Part shown: positions 25,577 through 34,621 of the stretch, piece by piece
Layout: each line of letters begins with the position of its first letter
Position numbering within the stretch: position 1 is the first letter of the stretch
Origin: Saccharospirillum alexandrii
Lineage (GTDB): Bacteria > Pseudomonadota > Gammaproteobacteria > Pseudomonadales > Natronospirillaceae
DNA: 64,000 bases
Reading direction: 5' to 3'
NCBI RefSeq assembly: GCF_004000275.1
Contig: NZ_RCIP01000007.1
Span: forward strand, 41,143-105,142
Notes under the pieces: model-generated
The model's input: the letters and a program-made list of their open reading frames with translations, nothing else
Told to the model about the DNA's origin: nothing
Database searches by the model: none
Translations under genes and position numbers: made by a program

Positions 25577-26210
25577 TTAACCAGGCCTCCTGATCACTCA
25601 GCGTATGAACTTTCAGCCGAATTCGCAGTTGCGGATACTGTTCGGTTTCGACACTGAGTTCATCCCAGAACAGCCGCCAGGGTAGGGCTTCGATGGTGGT
25701 CAGGTAACCGGTCAGGGCATCAAAGTCGCCGGTCAGCTCAATGTCGAGCTGGTGTCTGAACAACTGGGCCTCGCCGCTGTCGTCCTCGGCCAGAGGCTGG
25801 GCGGGCAAGGCACCAAAACGAACCAACGTCAGATCGCTGCTGCCCAGCAGTTCGCGCAACAGGGTGGCCATGGTGTTCGGTGGAATCAACGCCTCGGTGA
25901 TGCCGGTGATGCGATCGTTGAGTTGCTGAACCTCCCGGCGCAGCCGTTCATTCTGGCTGCTCAGGGTCTGCAGTTGCGGGTTGTTGCGGGCCTGCTCCAG
26001 CGCCAACAGGGCGTTCTGGTTGTCGGTGCTCTGAACCTGCAGCTGGGTGATCTGGTTGCGCACGGCGCTCTGGTCTGTCCAGCCCAGATACCACAGTACG
26101 CCGTAGCTGATGCCAGCCAGCAGCATCACCATGCTCACCAGCAAAATGGCCCGCTCCCGAATCGACAACCGGTCGATGAGCAGGCGCAATTGAAACAGGG
26201 TGGCGTTCAT
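25569..26210 (-). CDS. mshJ: MshJ, PilO-like inner-membrane protein
   Basis: 213 residues. One N-terminal helix (about 20-42), a coiled-coil region (about 50-105), and a periplasmic ferredoxin-like domain, the layout of PilO/GspM-type proteins. It overlaps the upstream gene by 4 bp and mshK by 8 bp. It should pair with the PilN-like product encoded before it in the alignment complex of the pilus machine. Confidence 0.87.
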   Translation of the reverse strand: MNATLFQLRLLIDRLSIRERAILLVSMVMLLAGISYGVLWYLGWTDQSAVRNQITQLQVQSTDNQNALLALEQARNNPQLQTLSSQNERLRREVQQLNDRITGITEALIPPNTMATLLRELLGSSDLTLVRFGALPAQPLAEDDSGEAQLFRHQLDIELTGDFDALTGYLTTIEALPWRLFWDELSVETEQYPQLRIRLKVHTLSDQEAWLNV

Positions 26211-26836
26211 CGGCCTGGCTCCCCATTGTTCAAGGCGGCGTCAACACTGGCCGAATCGGCCAGGGAGAAGCGCCACAGGGTGTCGTCATCCGGGGTTTGT
26301 TCGATGTTCAGGTTCTGAATACTGATGCCGCGAAACACCGAGCCTTCAAGCTGGCTGAGATAACGGGGCACCAGGCCCGGCTGACGGGCATAGCCGGCCA
26401 ATCCGAGGCTTTGCTGGCTGTTGCGAAGTTCGATGCGACTGAGCCAGAGGCCGTCAAAATCGATAGCCGACAACTGCGTCAGCGGGGTCGAAAAGCCGCG
26501 TGCCGATGCGCCCAACTGGGTCGCCAGGCCGCTGTAGGCGGTTTCGCGCGCGTTTTTCTCCCGGGTGAGTTCAGCGTTCTCCTGAATCAGGGCCGCTTCG
26601 GAGTCCAGTTGTGGATTTACCGATCGCGCCTGCTGCAAAGCCTGCTCACTGCGCGCGGCTCTTTGCTGCCAGTCGGCCAGTTCTGATCTCAAGCTGTTTT
26701 GCTGCTGCCAATTGAGTGCGATCCAGCCGGCTGAACCCACTAGCGCCAGCATTAGCACCGCTGCAAAAGCGGGCAATTGCAGGCGGCCGTGGCCAGGCAG
26801 CATGTCTGCCTGCATCAGGTTGATATGGCGAGTCAT
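26207..26836 (-). CDS. PilN-like MSHA biogenesis protein (MshI1/I2)
   Basis: 209 residues. A conserved cytoplasmic start (INLMQADMLP, the PilN-type peptide that docks on a PilM-like partner), a membrane helix (about 20-42), a coiled coil (about 45-100) and a periplasmic domain. It overlaps both neighbours by 4 bp. In Vibrio the matching gene is named mshI1 or mshI2 depending on the source, so I give no symbol. Confidence 0.87.
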   Translation of the reverse strand: MTRHINLMQADMLPGHGRLQLPAFAAVLMLALVGSAGWIALNWQQQNSLRSELADWQQRAARSEQALQQARSVNPQLDSEAALIQENAELTREKNARETAYSGLATQLGASARGFSTPLTQLSAIDFDGLWLSRIELRNSQQSLGLAGYARQPGLVPRYLSQLEGSVFRGISIQNLNIEQTPDDDTLWRFSLADSASVDAALNNGEPGR

Positions 26837-27777
26837 GCGGCGGTCTCCCGAAAGGCGGCACCCAGCGCCGGTGTCAACTCAACCGGCCAGTCGCTGTCGG
26901 TGGGTGTCATGATGAAATCTTCCGGATGCAATAACGTGAAGCGGGTATCGAGTTTGGTGCCCAGCGACTCGCCAATGGCCGGGTCGCCAGGCCAGCCCAG
27001 TAAAGCCACATCGCTGATGGCACCCAGGCCCAGTTGCGCCTCGTAGTAATCAAAGGAGCGTCGAATTTCGAGCGACAAGGAGTCGAGTTGTATGTCGCTG
27101 TTGCCTTCCAGTTCCAGCCCTTGTTCACCGTCGGCGGCCAGGCCCAGATCGGAATAGCCGATTTCGAACTGGCGACTGAGCACAATTTCCTGGTTGAACA
27201 GCAAAATGAGACGGCAGCGGTCTGCTTCCATAAACAACAGGCCGCTCTGGTTCCGCTCCAGCGTTCGAATCGCGGTATTGCGCAAGGCGAGCTGATCGAT
27301 GTCGATGCATTCAATGCGCAGGCCACGCCGGGCCATGGCCATGGCCCAGTCGGCCAGAGGTTTCTTTTCAGCAGCGATGACAAACGCCATGCGCAGGCGG
27401 CCACGATAGGCTTCTGTGGGCAGCAGAATAACGTCGATACTGGCGTCGTCGAGATCGTAACTGATCAGTTCGGCGGTTTTAAAACGCAGTGCAGCGTCCA
27501 TCTCGGCGGCGGGCACGTCCGGCACATCGACCAGCAACATCTGGTAGGCCGGGTCGCTGAGCAGAAGGTTTAGCTGGCCGCGGCTGTGTTTCGCTACCCA
27601 GTCCGCCAACTGTTCGGCTTGCAACAAAGGGGTGTCTTCCGATCGCCACAGGCTGGTCCTAACCTGAGAAATCCCCTGGCGGGAGCGCTCAAGGACCAGC
27701 AGGCCGATGCCTGTCTCGGAAAGGTAAACCCAGGTTTGCTGGCGCGCAGGCCTTTTTCGCCGTTTTATGTCACCCAA
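26833..27777 (-). CDS. mshI: MshI, PilM-like cytoplasmic actin-fold protein
   Basis: 314 residues, soluble, with an actin-like fold similar to PilM (opening segment WVYLSETGIGLLVLER; later LFMEADRCRLILLFN). It forms the cytoplasmic ring that recruits the PilN-like product. The start is a TTG at 27777 with GGAGA about ten bases upstream; no better in-frame start is nearby. It is the first gene of the ten-gene msh operon, and its promoter must lie in the 368-bp gap above. Confidence 0.88.
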   Translation of the reverse strand: MGDIKRRKRPARQQTWVYLSETGIGLLVLERSRQGISQVRTSLWRSEDTPLLQAEQLADWVAKHSRGQLNLLLSDPAYQMLLVDVPDVPAAEMDAALRFKTAELISYDLDDASIDVILLPTEAYRGRLRMAFVIAAEKKPLADWAMAMARRGLRIECIDIDQLALRNTAIRTLERNQSGLLFMEADRCRLILLFNQEIVLSRQFEIGYSDLGLAADGEQGLELEGNSDIQLDSLSLEIRRSFDYYEAQLGLGAISDVALLGWPGDPAIGESLGTKLDTRFTLLHPEDFIMTPTDSDWPVELTPALGAAFRETAA

Positions 27778-28145
27778 AAGTTGGCATCTCCGCTCGTTCG
27801 CTGTTTGAGTCTAGCAATAACCGTGCGCATTGTTCTGTCATATTGAGCATGTTGTTGTTGGTATTCAGCGTCGTTTGCTGAGGTCTTTGCCTCTGAACAG
27901 AGCACTCTGGCCTCTGAGATTGCTAACCATCACCGTGGCCGCCTGGCAAGATGATACAGGCTGTTGTTTGTTGGTCATGGCATGAATTTGATAATTGCGT
28001 CACATTCTAGGGGAACAGAAGTCAAATGTAACGACAGTCCGTTCAATGAATGGGGGCTGTCGTCAATTTCGCGGCGGGTGAAAGTTCGGTAGGTGACGTA
28101 AAGTGTCAATTATTTGCTGCGCGGGTCGCTGCGGCGGGCAGCAGG
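27778..28145. other. Intergenic region upstream of the msh operon
   Basis: 368 bp between trmL and mshI, both read on the minus strand, so it must hold the trmL terminator and the msh promoter. An inverted repeat lies at 28031-28063. I found no sigma-70 promoter I would defend and no convincing small gene. Confidence 0.5.
28031..28063 (-). terminator. Inverted repeat, possible trmL terminator
   Basis: Arms 28031-28040 and 28054-28063 pair over 10 bp with one G:T pair around a 13-nt loop. It lies about 83 bp after the trmL stop. There is no strong T-run on the minus strand, so termination is uncertain. Confidence 0.4.
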
Positions 28146-28610
28146 TCATTGACCCCCCGCAAACCCCTGCTGACGCCAGGCTTCATAACTGACCAGCGCC
28201 ACGGCGTTGGAGAGGTTCATGCTCCGGTTGTTGGGCAGCATGGGAATGCGCAGGCAGTGTTCGGCAGGCAGCGCCTCGCGGATATTGGTGGGCAGCCCGG
28301 CCGTCTCGGAACCAAACAGCAATACGTCGCCTGGTTCAAAGCGGACATCGGCGTAGTTGCGATGGCCCTTGGTGGTAAAGGCGAAGACGCGTCGCTCACC
28401 CATGGCTTCAATAAAGGCGGCGTAATCGGGGTGGCGGGACATGCGCGCCAGATCCTGATAATCGAGCCCGGCCCGACGCAGCTTCTTCTCCTCGAAGTCA
28501 AACCCCAGGGGTTCAATTAAATGCAACTGGCAGCCGTTGTTGGCCACCAGGCGCATGATGTTGCCGGTGTTGGGGGCGATCTGGGGTTCGTGCAGGGCGA
28601 TGTGAAACAC
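28146..28610 (-). CDS. trmL: TrmL, tRNA (cytidine/uridine-34 2'-O)-methyltransferase
   Basis: 154 residues, full length for this SPOUT enzyme that methylates the wobble ribose of two leucine tRNAs. The SPOUT motifs are clear: PNTGNIMRL near the start, [10 protein letters not shown] in the middle, and [19 protein letters not shown] forming the C-terminal knot. It follows the two ubiquinone hydroxylase genes on the same strand, 27 bp after ubiI, and may be part of that operon. Confidence 0.95.
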   Translation of the reverse strand: MFHIALHEPQIAPNTGNIMRLVANNGCQLHLIEPLGFDFEEKKLRRAGLDYQDLARMSRHPDYAAFIEAMGERRVFAFTTKGHRNYADVRFEPGDVLLFGSETAGLPTNIREALPAEHCLRIPMLPNNRSMNLSNAVALVSYEAWRQQGFAGGQ

Positions 28611-28637
28611 GGTGCATCCTGTTAGGTTGGGAGAGAA

Positions 28638-29852
28638 CTACTCTGGTTTTGCTCGACCCAAAGCGGTACTGATCAGCGGTCGTTTTGCCAGGGGGAGCCG
28701 GTCTAACTGGCTCATACCCCAGTTACGGCTCAATACGGCCAGTGGATGGGCGCTGCCGAACAGTCGCTTGAACCCTTCCATCGCCGCCATAGCGGCCAGG
28801 TTGTGACCCTGGCGCTGGCGCTGATAGCGACGCAGTGTGCGCTCACTTCCCGGGTCTTCGCCGCGCCGATGTGCCCGCTGCCATTCAGTGGCCAGTGTCG
28901 CGGCATCCTGAAAACCCAGGTTGACGCCCTGGCCTGCCAGCGGGTGCAGCGCATGAGCCGCATCACCCACCAGCACCAGCCGAGGGGCAATGTACGTTTT
29001 GCTGTGCATCTGTTGCAGTGGAAAACTGAAACGCGGATCGCAGTTGGTCAGGTCGCCCAGGGTATGTTCGAAGGCCCGGTTCAGGGCCATGAGAAAGTCA
29101 GCCTGGGGCAGGTCGAGCAACGCGTGAACGGCATCGTTGTCGACCGACCAGACAATCGAACTGGCCTGCTGGTCGCCGGTTTCATCCTGCAACGGCAAGA
29201 ACGCCAGTGGCCCGGTGTCCAGAAACACCTGGTGGGCCACGCCGCGATGCGGCTGCTGGTGGCGCACTGTGGTGACGATGGCCTGTTGCTGGTAGTCCCA
29301 TTCCCGGGTCGCCATGCCGGCGTCGCGCCGGATCTTCGAGAAGCGACCGTCACAGGCCGCGAGTACCGAGGCTGTGACGGTACTGTCATCGCTCAGCGTC
29401 GCCAGAACCTGGTGCGTCTGTTGATCCCAGTGTTGCACTGTCCGGCCCGCGACGAGCGTCAGGCCCGGGGTATGCTCTGCCTGGTGCCACAGGGCACTGA
29501 CCAGCCACCGGTTTTCAACGATGTGACCCAGGTCATCGGCCTGAACCTCGTCGGCATGGAAGCCAATGCGGCCCTGCCCCTGGCCATCCCAGACCTTCAT
29601 TTCCTGGTACGCGCAGGCGCGGCCAGCCGGTAGGTGCTGCCAGACACCCAGGCTGGTCAGCCAGTCCTGGCTTTGCCGGCTGATGGCGCTGACCCGGGGT
29701 GAATAAACCCCCGCGACCGCCGTTTCGGGTTCTGGCAAGTCCTGCTCTACTACGATAACGCTCAGCCCCCGGCGGGCGCAGTCAATCGCCAGTGCCAGGC
29801 CGACCATGCCGCCACCGACAATCAACAGGTCGTGCGAAGTTTGGGTCATCAT
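28638..29852 (-). CDS. ubiI: UbiI/VisC-type ubiquinone biosynthesis flavin hydroxylase
   Basis: 404 residues. FAD-binding GGGMVGLALA near the N-terminus, the DG motif CDGRFSKIR in the middle, and the C-terminal GDAAHALHPLAGQGVNLG (flavin and substrate site) place it in the UbiH/UbiF/VisC/COQ6 family. It hydroxylates a ring position of a polyprenylphenol in ubiquinone synthesis. It is encoded right after ubiH with overlapping stop and start, the usual ubiH-visC order, so UbiI is the best name; UbiF-type specificity is not excluded. Confidence 0.85.
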   Translation of the reverse strand: MMTQTSHDLLIVGGGMVGLALAIDCARRGLSVIVVEQDLPEPETAVAGVYSPRVSAISRQSQDWLTSLGVWQHLPAGRACAYQEMKVWDGQGQGRIGFHADEVQADDLGHIVENRWLVSALWHQAEHTPGLTLVAGRTVQHWDQQTHQVLATLSDDSTVTASVLAACDGRFSKIRRDAGMATREWDYQQQAIVTTVRHQQPHRGVAHQVFLDTGPLAFLPLQDETGDQQASSIVWSVDNDAVHALLDLPQADFLMALNRAFEHTLGDLTNCDPRFSFPLQQMHSKTYIAPRLVLVGDAAHALHPLAGQGVNLGFQDAATLATEWQRAHRRGEDPGSERTLRRYQRQRQGHNLAAMAAMEGFKRLFGSAHPLAVLSRNWGMSQLDRLPLAKRPLISTALGRAKPE

Positions 29853-31093
29853 CAGGTCAGTCCTTCTGTCGACAGGTTCAAGTCATGACGGGGCAGGGGG
29901 GCGCCTTGCAACAAACCCATGCTGGCGAGCGCGAAACCGCGCCCAAGCTGTGGGTGACGGTCCAGCGTGTTCAGGCCAACTGTGCGACCGAGCTGCAACC
30001 AGGGCCGCTCTGACCCGAAGCTGCGAACCAGAGTATCGGAAAAACCGGCGGTGATGGCCTGATCGGCCTGAATCGAGGCTGCCAGAGTGCGCAGCGGCAC
30101 GATGGCCCCGGCGTCTTCACCCTGTATCAGTTGCCGGTTGAGCAACGTGGCTGTGCGCATGACGCTGCGCAAGGCAAGGTTGAAGCCTTGCCCCGCAACC
30201 GGATGCAGCGTTGCGGCGGCATTACCCAGCACCAGCAACCGGTGTCGAACCAGCTCGGTGGCGGTGCGTCGTTGCAGCGGGTAGCCGGTCAGCGGGCCGA
30301 GTTCGGTGATGCGCCCGAGTCGTTGCCCGAAGCGCTGGTTGAGCAGCGCCAGTCTTTCACGCTCAGTCAGTGCCTGAAACCGCTTTTCCAGCCGTGAAGG
30401 TACGGTCCAGACCAGGGCCGAGTAATCGCCGAAGGGCAGCATCGCAATCGGACCGGTGTCGGTGAAGCGCTCGAAGGCCCGGCCCGCATGAGGCTGCTCG
30501 GTGCGGGCGGTGGCAATCACGGCGCGCGCCTGATAGTCGCGTACCTCGTGCCCAATGCCCAGTTGCCCGGTCAGCGGTGAGCGTCCGCCATCGCACAGGA
30601 TAACCAGCCGGGCTGTCAGGCTGTCTCCGTTGTCGAGATGCAGGCTGCTGTCGGACTGCCCGGGTACCAGGTTCTGCACCCGGGTGCCAAAACGCCAGTC
30701 GACACCGGGTATGGACTGAACCCCCTGCCAGAGTATTTGCCCAAGGGCAGCATTGCCAATCACCTGGCCGAACGCGCCTTCGGGGTGATCGGCAGCGTCC
30801 ATTACCTGATACCCGGCATGGCCTTTGTCGCTGACTTCAATCCAGCGAATGGCGCTGGCGTAACGGTCAAGTGGCTCACCCAGGCCCAGCCGACGCAAGG
30901 CCAGGCAGGAATAGGCGGCCAGTGCGGTGGCGCGGTCGTCGAAGCTGGGGGAGTGCGGTGCCTGGTCGGTCGGGGTAGGCGCCGGGTCGACCACCACCAG
31001 GCGGGCGCCGGCATCGAGTGCCGGTTGCAACGCACGCACCAGGGTCAGACCAACCAGGCCACCACCGACGATTGCGATATCAAAGGGTTTCAT
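29852..31093 (-). CDS. ubiH: UbiH, 2-octaprenyl-6-methoxyphenol hydroxylase
   Basis: 413 residues. Rossmann GGGLVGLTL, the UbiH-type FDDRATAL block, ILCDGGRSPL and GNAAATLHPVAGQGFNL define an FAD monooxygenase of ubiquinone synthesis. DDRATAL after the ADP-binding fold is typical of UbiH as opposed to UbiF. The messenger has a perfect 8-bp hairpin ending six bases before the ATG and no plain Shine-Dalgarno, so translation may depend on that structure. It starts a probable ubiH-ubiI-trmL operon. Confidence 0.9.
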   Translation of the reverse strand: MKPFDIAIVGGGLVGLTLVRALQPALDAGARLVVVDPAPTPTDQAPHSPSFDDRATALAAYSCLALRRLGLGEPLDRYASAIRWIEVSDKGHAGYQVMDAADHPEGAFGQVIGNAALGQILWQGVQSIPGVDWRFGTRVQNLVPGQSDSSLHLDNGDSLTARLVILCDGGRSPLTGQLGIGHEVRDYQARAVIATARTEQPHAGRAFERFTDTGPIAMLPFGDYSALVWTVPSRLEKRFQALTERERLALLNQRFGQRLGRITELGPLTGYPLQRRTATELVRHRLLVLGNAAATLHPVAGQGFNLALRSVMRTATLLNRQLIQGEDAGAIVPLRTLAASIQADQAITAGFSDTLVRSFGSERPWLQLGRTVGLNTLDRHPQLGRGFALASMGLLQGAPLPRHDLNLSTEGLT

Positions 31094-31098
31094 AGCGA

Positions 31099-31122
31099 AG
31101 CGGCCTTACAACAGAGGCCGCT
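31099..31122 (-). promoter_or_regulatory. Hairpin at the ubiH translation start
   Basis: Arms 31099-31106 and 31115-31122 pair perfectly over 8 bp with an 8-nt loop. On the transcript it ends five to six bases before the ubiH ATG, over the place where a ribosome site would be. Confidence 0.45.
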
Positions 31123-31134
31123 GATAATAACAGG

Positions 31135-31160
31135 GGTGACCGGGCCGGTCATCGGTCACC
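31135..31160 (-). terminator. Hairpin after the sugar ABC permease operon
   Basis: Perfect 8-bp arms 31135-31142 and 31153-31160 lie 11 bp after the last permease stop. Only a few T residues follow on the minus strand, so it is a moderate terminator candidate. Confidence 0.5.
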
Positions 31161-31170
31161 GTGCGGGAAT

Positions 31171-32016
31171 CTACTTGACGGCCCCCGATGTCAGCCCGCT
31201 GATCAACTGCTGCGAGAAGAAGACATAGAGCACGAGAATCGGCAGCACCGCCAGCGACAGCGCCGCGAGCACTGAATTCCAGTCGGTTGCATACTGGCCA
31301 ATGAACTGCTGCACGCCCAGTTGAATCGTTTTGGTGGCATCACCCGGTGCCAGAATCAGCGGGAACCAGAGGTCATTCCACATCGGTACCATGGTGAAAA
31401 CCGCCACCGTGGCCACGGCGGGTCTTACCAGCGGCAAAATGATCTGGAAAAACAGGCGAATCTCGGTAATGCCGTCGCACCGCGCGGCCTCTTTCAGTTC
31501 GTTAGGCACCTGGCCGATAAACTCGGTCAGAATAAAAATCGCCAGGGGTAAGCCCATGGCGGTATAGACCAAAATCAGCGCCAGGTGGGTGTTCACCAGG
31601 TTCAGGCTCACCATGGTCTCCAGAATGCTGACCGTCCCGAGCCGAATAGGCACCATGATGCCCATGGCCAGAAACAGCGCCAGCAGCCGGTTGCCCCGAA
31701 ACCGGTATTCACTCAGGGCCCAGGCGGCCATTGAACCGAACAGCAGTACCAGAAACAGCGGAATGACCGTCACCAGCAAACTGTTGCCAAAGTAGAGCAG
31801 GATGTCGGACTCCTGCAAAACCTTGGCGTAGCCGACCAGGGTAAAACTGCCGGTATCTGGCAGCGAGAGCGGGTCGTTGAAAATCGCAGACCGTGATTTA
31901 AAGGAATTGATGATGACCAGCACAATGGGGAACAGCGCAATCAGCGTGTAGCCCAGCAGAGCGAGATGAACCAGGCCCATCCGGGCCTTTTGCTGATACT
32001 GAAATGAGGGTGTCAT
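31171..32016 (-). CDS. Carbohydrate ABC transporter permease, MalG-like
   Basis: 281 residues, six membrane helices. The EAA loop that docks on the ATPase is seen as ELKEAARCDGITEIRLFFQI with PLVRPA after it. It resembles the second permease of glucose/maltose-type importers (MalG/GltG). It is the last gene of the binding protein-permease-permease operon; the ubiH gene follows directly, so no ATPase gene is present at this locus. Confidence 0.92.
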   Translation of the reverse strand: MTPSFQYQQKARMGLVHLALLGYTLIALFPIVLVIINSFKSRSAIFNDPLSLPDTGSFTLVGYAKVLQESDILLYFGNSLLVTVIPLFLVLLFGSMAAWALSEYRFRGNRLLALFLAMGIMVPIRLGTVSILETMVSLNLVNTHLALILVYTAMGLPLAIFILTEFIGQVPNELKEAARCDGITEIRLFFQIILPLVRPAVATVAVFTMVPMWNDLWFPLILAPGDATKTIQLGVQQFIGQYATDWNSVLAALSLAVLPILVLYVFFSQQLISGLTSGAVK

Positions 32017-32026
32017 GCGCGGTTCC

Positions 32027-32941
32027 TTATAACTGGTAGCGTGTCAGGCGGCGCTGAACGAGGTAAAAATACGCCATCACCCCGGTCAGAATTACCAGAA
32101 ACATCATGGTGGCAACGGTCGCCCCCATGGTGGCGCTGCCCAGTTGCGACTGGTAGCCAAAGAAGGTTCGATAGAAAAAGGTACCCATGATGTCGGTGGA
32201 ATAATCCGGCCCTGCCAGAGCGCCTTTAACGGCATAGACCAGCTCGAAGGTGTTGAAGTTCCCAACAAAGGTCAGAATGGTGACCAGGCCCAGGGTGGGC
32301 AGAATAAGCGGCACTTTGATGCGCCAGAAAATTCGAAAGGGTGATGCCCCATCGACTTTGGCGGCCTCCAGTAATTCATCCGGAATCGACAACAGGCTGG
32401 CGTATATCAGCATCATGGGTATGCCGATGAATTGCCAGACCGAGATTAATGACAGGGTGATCAGTGCGGAGCTTTCCTTGCCGAGCCAGGCGTCGAAGTA
32501 GTGCCCCAGACCGAGGGCGTATAAAAAGTTCTCCGAAACACCCCACAAGGGGCTCAGAATCAATTGCCAGATAAACCCGATAATGACGACCGACAACAGC
32601 GTTGGTAAAAAAATCAGGGTGCGGTAGGTGCGGGCACCGCGCAGACCTTTCAGACTCAGCAGTGCGGCCAGACCCAGGCCAATGGGGTTCTGAACCAGCA
32701 AGTGAATCAGAAAGAACTGGGTATTGTTCCACATGGCATTCCAGAATGCCTCTGACCAGACCGCGTTGCCCAGCAACGTGACGAAGTTACTGAGACCGGC
32801 GAAACTGCGTTCACCGCTCTCACTGTCGGTAAAGAAACTCAGTCGAAGCGTGTCGAGCAGCGGGTAGGCACTGAAGACGGTATAGATGATGACCGCCGGT
32901 GCCAGAAAGAAAATCAGGTGCCAGGGAAATGCGCGTTGCAT
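32027..32941 (-). CDS. Carbohydrate ABC transporter permease, MalF-like
   Basis: 304 residues, six membrane helices, with the EAA loop ELLEAAKVDGASPFRIFWRI. It is the first permease of a sugar importer and partners the MalG-like protein encoded 10 bp downstream. Upstream lies the binding-protein gene, separated by a hairpin that may lower permease expression relative to binding protein. Confidence 0.92.
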   Translation of the reverse strand: MQRAFPWHLIFFLAPAVIIYTVFSAYPLLDTLRLSFFTDSESGERSFAGLSNFVTLLGNAVWSEAFWNAMWNNTQFFLIHLLVQNPIGLGLAALLSLKGLRGARTYRTLIFLPTLLSVVIIGFIWQLILSPLWGVSENFLYALGLGHYFDAWLGKESSALITLSLISVWQFIGIPMMLIYASLLSIPDELLEAAKVDGASPFRIFWRIKVPLILPTLGLVTILTFVGNFNTFELVYAVKGALAGPDYSTDIMGTFFYRTFFGYQSQLGSATMGATVATMMFLVILTGVMAYFYLVQRRLTRYQL

Positions 32942-33020
32942 GAGTGCTAACCTCGGTGTGTAACATGAACCCTATCGAAGACGTAGGCCGGTACCGGACC
33001 GGTGAAGGCAGAAAGGTTGT

Positions 33021-33056
33021 AAAAAGGAGAGCGTCCCCGATGAACGGGGCGCCCTC
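33021..33056 (-). terminator. Intercistronic attenuator between sugar binding-protein and permease genes
   Basis: A GC stem (33035-33039 with 33045-33049, extended outward with one bulge and one mismatch) is followed on the minus strand by five T residues (33021-33025). It lies 12 bp after the binding-protein stop, a common way to make more binding protein than permease. Confidence 0.65.
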
Positions 33057-33068
33057 AAAACAGCCCGA

Positions 33069-34322
33069 TTACTCGGACTGAGGTTCATACCATTGGGCAA
33101 AGCCACTCTGGATGCGCTCTGCCGCCTCTTCCGGTGTGATATCACCGTTCAGAACCTGGCTGCTGACAATCCACAGCTCCTGCTCCATGTTGGGTGTGCC
33201 GCGATTCATGACCTGGGCGTTTAATCGAATGGTGGAGTCGCACTCGTCGCGCCAGCTGATCATTTCAGCCGCCACCGGATCGTTGACCTCAACCGGGTGG
33301 GTCGACAGCGAAAAGAAGCCGGTTACCTCATTGGTGAACAGGTCGGCAAAATCAGCACTGGCGACCCAGTTCAGGAAGGTTTTCGCCGCTTCGGGGTTGG
33401 CGGACGCCGGGTTGATGCCAATGCCCATGTCGGTGTGATCGGAGATATGACACTGGTCGCCGGAGGCGGACACAGGCGGTTTGAAGGCACCGAATTCGAA
33501 ACTTGCCTGATCGTTAAAATAGGAGGTGTCCCAGCTGCCGGTGGGGTAGATGGCGGCTCGCCCGAGTGCGAACAGATTCTGTGAATCACCATAGGTCTGC
33601 GATGGATAGCCGCGCCCCATGTAGTCACTCCAGCGTGCCATTTCTTCCCAGGCGGCAAGGTAGGGCGCGTCGGTGAACGTCGCCTCGCCGTTAATCAGCG
33701 CCAGTCGCCCTGCCTCACCTTGCCAGAAGTTAGGGCCAATGTTGGTAAAGACGATCTGGTTGGCTTCCCACTGATCGTTGGTGCCCAGGGCGAGGGGGGT
33801 GTAACGGGATTCTGACTTGACGGTTTGCAGTACGGCATGAAACTCATCGAGCGTTTCTGGCGGGTCAAGATTCAACTCGCTGAAAATTTCTTTGTTGTAG
33901 AAAAAGCCATGAATCACAGACGCCATGGGCAGGCAAAAGGACGTGGCGCCGTCATCGGTACTCCAGGCGCGTTTGGCAAAGTCCTGATAGTGATCCAGCC
34001 CTGTCAGGTCATTGAGCGCCATTAAATGCCCCTGGCGGTACAGGTTCAAAGAGACATCAAAGGGGCGACAGGTGACCAGATCACCAGCAGTGCCAGCTTG
34101 CATACGAGCGTTCAGAGATGAGTCGTACTCGGTGGGCGACGTCGGGTTGAACCGGACCTCGATATCCGGATGTTGCTGGTTGAACGCCGGTATCAGTATG
34201 TCTTGCCAAAGGTCCTTGTCGTCGACACGCCAGCTTTCGATGGTCAGCGTCTGGGCTTCGACGGCAAGGCTTGCAGTCAGTAGCGCCGCGGTCAGCGACA
34301 GGGTGGGTTTTAACGACAGCAT
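33069..34322 (-). CDS. Sugar ABC transporter substrate-binding protein
   Basis: 417 residues. An N-terminal signal peptide (about 1-23, ending SLAVEA) precedes a type I extracellular sugar-binding fold: TLTIESWRVDDKDLWQDILI, then FNQQHPDIEVRF, the typical start of the family. It is expected in the periplasm, delivering an oligo- or monosaccharide to the two permeases. AGAGGAAGC precedes the ATG. The two-component system encoded divergently is likely its regulator. Confidence 0.93.
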   Translation of the reverse strand: MLSLKPTLSLTAALLTASLAVEAQTLTIESWRVDDKDLWQDILIPAFNQQHPDIEVRFNPTSPTEYDSSLNARMQAGTAGDLVTCRPFDVSLNLYRQGHLMALNDLTGLDHYQDFAKRAWSTDDGATSFCLPMASVIHGFFYNKEIFSELNLDPPETLDEFHAVLQTVKSESRYTPLALGTNDQWEANQIVFTNIGPNFWQGEAGRLALINGEATFTDAPYLAAWEEMARWSDYMGRGYPSQTYGDSQNLFALGRAAIYPTGSWDTSYFNDQASFEFGAFKPPVSASGDQCHISDHTDMGIGINPASANPEAAKTFLNWVASADFADLFTNEVTGFFSLSTHPVEVNDPVAAEMISWRDECDSTIRLNAQVMNRGTPNMEQELWIVSSQVLNGDITPEEAAERIQSGFAQWYEPQSE

Positions 34323-34621
34323 GGTGCTTCCTCTTCTTGTTGGAATTGAGCGGTTCGCTGGAGCAATGAATCCAGTTTCACGACCTTATGACGAAAGGGC
34401 GTCTTACCGGAAACCGGCCTCCGACTGTCGGGTAAGGTTCGCAGGCGCAAACTAACGGTTTGATTTTCAGAGGGTTTTTAACAAAGGTATGCAAACAGCT
34501 GTCCTTTCCGAAGCTTGCCATGCAGCCCGAATGGCAGAGTGTGAAAGATGCCGGTAAGAATTTGATAGAAAACGTGGCAACAGAGTAAGGTAAGATTCAG
34601 TCGGGTTTGAACAGAATAATA
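34323..34621. other. Divergent intergenic region of the sugar-uptake and sugar-sensing operons
   Basis: About 300 bp between the two binding-protein genes. It must hold both promoters and the operator for the response regulator. A TTGATA at 34562-34567 points toward the right-hand operon but lacks a good -10 at proper spacing. I could not fix an operator. Confidence 0.4.
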
